This document shows positions 60,774 through 64,000 of a stretch of 64,000 nucleotides of DNA, one piece after another. Below the pieces are notes generated by a model. It was not told where the DNA came from. It made no database searches and saw only the letters and a program-made list of their open reading frames with translations. This DNA comes from Apostichopus japonicus. Lineage: Eukaryota > Echinodermata > Holothuroidea > Aspidochirotida > Stichopodidae. Location: the NCBI RefSeq assembly GCF_037975245.1, contig NC_092572.1, positions 28,939,989 to 29,003,988 on the forward strand, in the 5' to 3' direction. Every line of letters starts with the position of its first letter. Within the stretch, counting starts at the first letter, position 1. The position numbers and the translations under genes are program-made.

Positions 60774-62529
60774 TCCCTGGTGGAAATTCCAGTTGAACTT
60801 TTGAACTGGGTTCAACTGGAATTTTCTATATGGAAATTGGCACAAATTTGAACTACGTTGAAATGGGTGAACTGGGGTTCCCAACTGGTTCAACTATGTT
60901 TTACTGGGTCCAACTGGTTCAACTATGTTTTACTGGGTCAACTATGTTTTAGTGGGTTCAACTGGGTCAACTATGTTTTGCTGGGTTAAACTGGGTGAAC
61001 TATGTTTTACTGCTTATATTTTTAAATAGTTTGAACTGGGATTCTCAACTGGTGTTATCTACAAAATATAACACCACACTATAAAAGGTTTTTCATTTTT
61101 TTTACAGTAGATCTATACTGTACAAATCAAGCCTCACTAGAAATTAGATTGATAGTTTAATGTTCATAATGTTCAGTGTAGGGCATCCTCACATTTGTAG
61201 CATACACGTGTATGCTGTATACTTCACTAATGACTTTCGCAAAGTATGCTATTATGCCAATAGGACACTTCATGTTTGAAACAACAATCAAGGCAATTGC
61301 GTAAATTTTGAAATATCTGTGAGCCTCTTTTGTTTGTGACACCTTAAGAAATTGCCATTATGTTTGCTAGTTGACGATAGCTTTCCTACGATCACGCGGC
61401 TAAATATAGGTGTTAACTTGAGTATAACTAGGTTAGGCCCATATAAGCTAGGCAACTATAACGTTAGGATATGTCTAACGTTAGTAAATGTACCATGTAG
61501 TACATGTAAATGTACCTAGCAGGCAACCGGTTTGTTAGGCCTAGCCTATACTATAGTCCTAGGCCACTATATATTAAGTTTCTGTTCAATTCAAATATTT
61601 ATGATAAAGAGCTCGTTTACAATCAATTATAACGTTACAAGTATGTGTCAACAATATAAAGATACTGCAAGATCACAAAGGAGGGAACTTAGCCGCGTTA
61701 ATAATTTGAAATTGTTGGTAAAATCGGTTACAAATGCGATACTGCGAAGCTTCTGTTAGCGTATGTGGTTTGCGGTTTCGGGAATTTATCAATTTAGCGC
61801 TAATGCAAGACAAATGTCAAAGTTCAAATTTAGTCGGATCATACCATTTTGCACTAGGAAGGCATTTTGCCTACGAACAAAGTATAACATAATTTTTTCA
61901 AATTTATTAAATAGTAAATATTTCATATTTGTAATCATTGCGGTACAAAAGTTTAATCATAACTGTGATAAATATGACAAAGATTTATTTTAACACCCCT
62001 CATAAGTTGGCTAATTTAGCATTTTCAACATATTACGATACGGTTACTGCTTACGAACTTACATTATAATATTCTCGATAATTACACCTAAAATAAAAGC
62101 AGTCAACATAGTCCAAACCCAGTTGGGCCAGTGTGAAACCTAGTTCAACTCCAACAGGGCAAGTTCACCAGTCAACATAGTCCAAACCCAGTTGGGCCAG
62201 TGCAACACCAATGAAACCTAGTTCAACCCCAGCAGGGCAAGTTCACCAGTCAACATAGTTCAAACCCAGCTGGGCTAGTGCAAAAACCAGTGAAACCTAG
62301 TTGAAGCCCAACTGGATCAGTTCAAACATAGTTCAAATTCAGTTGGGCCTGAACAAACCCAATTGAACATTGTGTAAACCCAGTTGAAAACTAGCTCATG
62401 CACAGCATAGTCCAGTTGGAACCCAGTAAGACCCAGTTAGACACAGTTAAAAACCAGTTAAACATAGTAGGCCCTAGTAGAACCTAGGTGATTTTTTGAC
62501 TGGGTTCTACTGTAATTTCTACCAGGGAT
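60774..62529. mobile_element. non-autonomous TIR element with subterminal AACTGGGTTCAACT arrays
   Basis: The left end TCCCTGGTGGAAATTCCAGT and the right end (reverse complement TCCCTGGTAGAAATTACAGT) are inverted. The left subterminal block (60800-61050) has copies of TTTTACTGGGTTCAACT; the right block (62100-62520) has the complementary CCAGT/AAACCCAGTTG and CAACATAGT phrases. The core (61050-62095) has no transposase. Architecture matches the 49125-51034 element although the repeat words differ. No clear target duplication beyond a possible AT. Confidence 0.7.
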
Positions 62530-64000
62530 AGGGTCAGAGGTCCAATGTCAAATAACATAAATACAGCATTTTGGTCATTGCACTTGCATAGCAAAACCAC
62601 ACAGTGACTTCTTGTTATGATCCACTGTGACCTGAACAAACAGTGGTCAATAATTGTTTGCCCACATGTGACAGCATTGGATAATAAATCTTTAGAAAGT
62701 ATTCTTAATACTGTGGCTATATTTCTGAAATGTACATTTTAATTGATGTAAAAAGCTCTTTCTGCTGATTTGATTATTCAGGTACATTCATTGAAATCAT
62801 TTGTGGTGGGCTTTCTAATAACATTGAGTTAGATTGTATTTATCACAGGGGAAGGGAGATATAAGGCTGTGGCAATGGGGGAGGGTTTTATGATTACAAT
62901 ATATAATTACAACACAAAAGACTGAGAGATGAGATGAGTATATATAAGTATAAAGACACTTATACTCAAATACTCAAGTAATTGCTCATTTTTTTTCATG
63001 TTTTTTATTTTTATTTTAATACAAATATTGTGCATTTGCTGGCAAGGTTATGGTGGTGAAGCAGGTGGTAGGGTACAGAAGTATCTTCCACTATCATTTG
63101 TACACTTAAACAGTAGCTGCTGTGGGACACTGTGGTGACATGTTATCCACAATTGATCATTTAACTTAATTTGATATAATGTCACTACATGAATCATGCA
63201 TGTACCAAATAAATAGTTGTGTTCAAGGGTGGAAGGGCGAGCGTGGATTGGTGACCATATCCCCCACCCCACAACCTTACGTCTTACAAGAAAAAGATAA
63301 GAAAACATTTAAAAAATCTGTATCACACACAATGGCTGACATTTCCAGTGTATGGGGTACAGTGAGGCATATATACTGACCTCAGTTCAAGAGAATCATC
63401 TCTTGCATACAGACTGCACGAAATGAGTCTAATGTTATTTCTCCACGTTCACTGATATCAATATTAATGAAGGAAACACATTTATTGATGTTAAGCATTG
63501 ACTATTGTGAAGCTTTCAAAATAGTAGACATTTTACATATATAATATTTTGCAGTGTATGTAGGAGGGGCAGAGAGGTTTGAGAGGGGCAGAAACAGAAA
63601 TTGCAAATAACTACATCATCAATAAGAGTTTATGAATTTGTGGTTTGGTAGGAATTTAAAGAAGTATTTATTGTAGGCTGTCAAAAATATCCTGCAAATT
63701 ACTTAAGGAATATTTGAGTGTCGGGCGGATCTGTGTGGTAGGGTTACCCACAGGAAGGGGTTAAAGGGATGGGGTTTTCCCATCCCCTTTGGAAACTTTT
63801 TGCAAATGAAGTATGCTTAGAAGACGAATGGTGCTATCTCTATCCTGTTCTGGAGCTAACTTGTGTGCCAATTATTCACCCATATATTAGTAATGGTAAC
63901 ATTTGTTAAATTGACAATTACCAAAAACAGTGTCAGGCGTAAATGTTTAAATTACTGTTTGTGCTTGGTGGCATTCAGAACTGCCGGAGGCAGCAGCACG
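62530..64000 (+). other. intergenic or intronic sequence, no gene recognised
   Basis: AT-rich with short G-rich runs. At the edge a CATTCAG followed by AACTGCCGG (from 63979) could be the start of an exon continuing outside, but 22 bases are too few to judge. Confidence 0.4.

Noticed and set aside
63979-64000. Exon start at the right edge
   Set aside because: Only 22 bases follow the AG; cannot be judged.

Overview
This is eukaryotic, AT-rich, intron-rich DNA, almost certainly from an invertebrate deuterostome. An echinoderm, perhaps a sea cucumber, is my best guess: the window carries a DED/NACHT/Death-domain receptor gene, a dispersed repeat built on AGGTCA units of a kind I associate with echinoderm-like genomes, a tRNA-derived SINE and an L2/CR1-type LINE. 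The organism call is an inference from style, not a match.

One gene on the + strand dominates, running from base 1 (its 5' part lies outside) to a stop near 58419. I could chain about 30 exons with GT/AG borders and compatible phases into one frame of about 1,722 codons. In order: the C-terminal half of a DED-like domain (1-193); a large NACHT ATPase exon with winged-helix/HD2-like region (1846-3584); two helical exons (4285-4487, 5407-5483); three short linker exons (7480-9352); a tandem array of 16 small Ser/Pro/Lys-rich cassette exons (11823-44725); a short linker exon (44992-45049); three exons for a compact beta-rich domain (46170-48222); another Ser-rich linker (51757-51906); a Death domain (57791-58028); and a short terminal exon (58397-58419, or alternatively 58926-58987).

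The centre (about 11.8-44.8 kb) is a tandem intragenic amplification of 4.5 kb units, two of them enlarged to 6.6 kb by a nested 2.07-kb duplication. Each unit carries cassette exons A (33 codons) and B (42 codons); the long units, and the left edge of the array, also carry a B' (40 codons). All are phase 0-0, so any number can be included or skipped without frame loss. The introns carry 36-bp minisatellite arrays and a recurrent motif, TCACGTAAGTCAC, that contains the exon A donor site itself and also forms perfect 30-bp palindromes centred on a CRE.

The remaining introns and the 3' flank hold mobile DNA: a SINE (about 6465-6728, minus), two TIR elements with subterminal repeat arrays (49125-51034, 60774-62529), a 453-bp MITE with a clear 6-bp target duplication (54172-54624), and a broken, 5'-truncated LINE (about 55600-57600). 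No second convincing gene is visible downstream of 58.5 kb.

A plausible working picture is an intracellular innate-immune sensor: NACHT oligomerises on nucleotide binding, the DED and terminal DD recruit death-fold adaptors or caspases, and a long, variable-length, probably disordered linker separates the sensor from the C-terminal beta-domain/DD.
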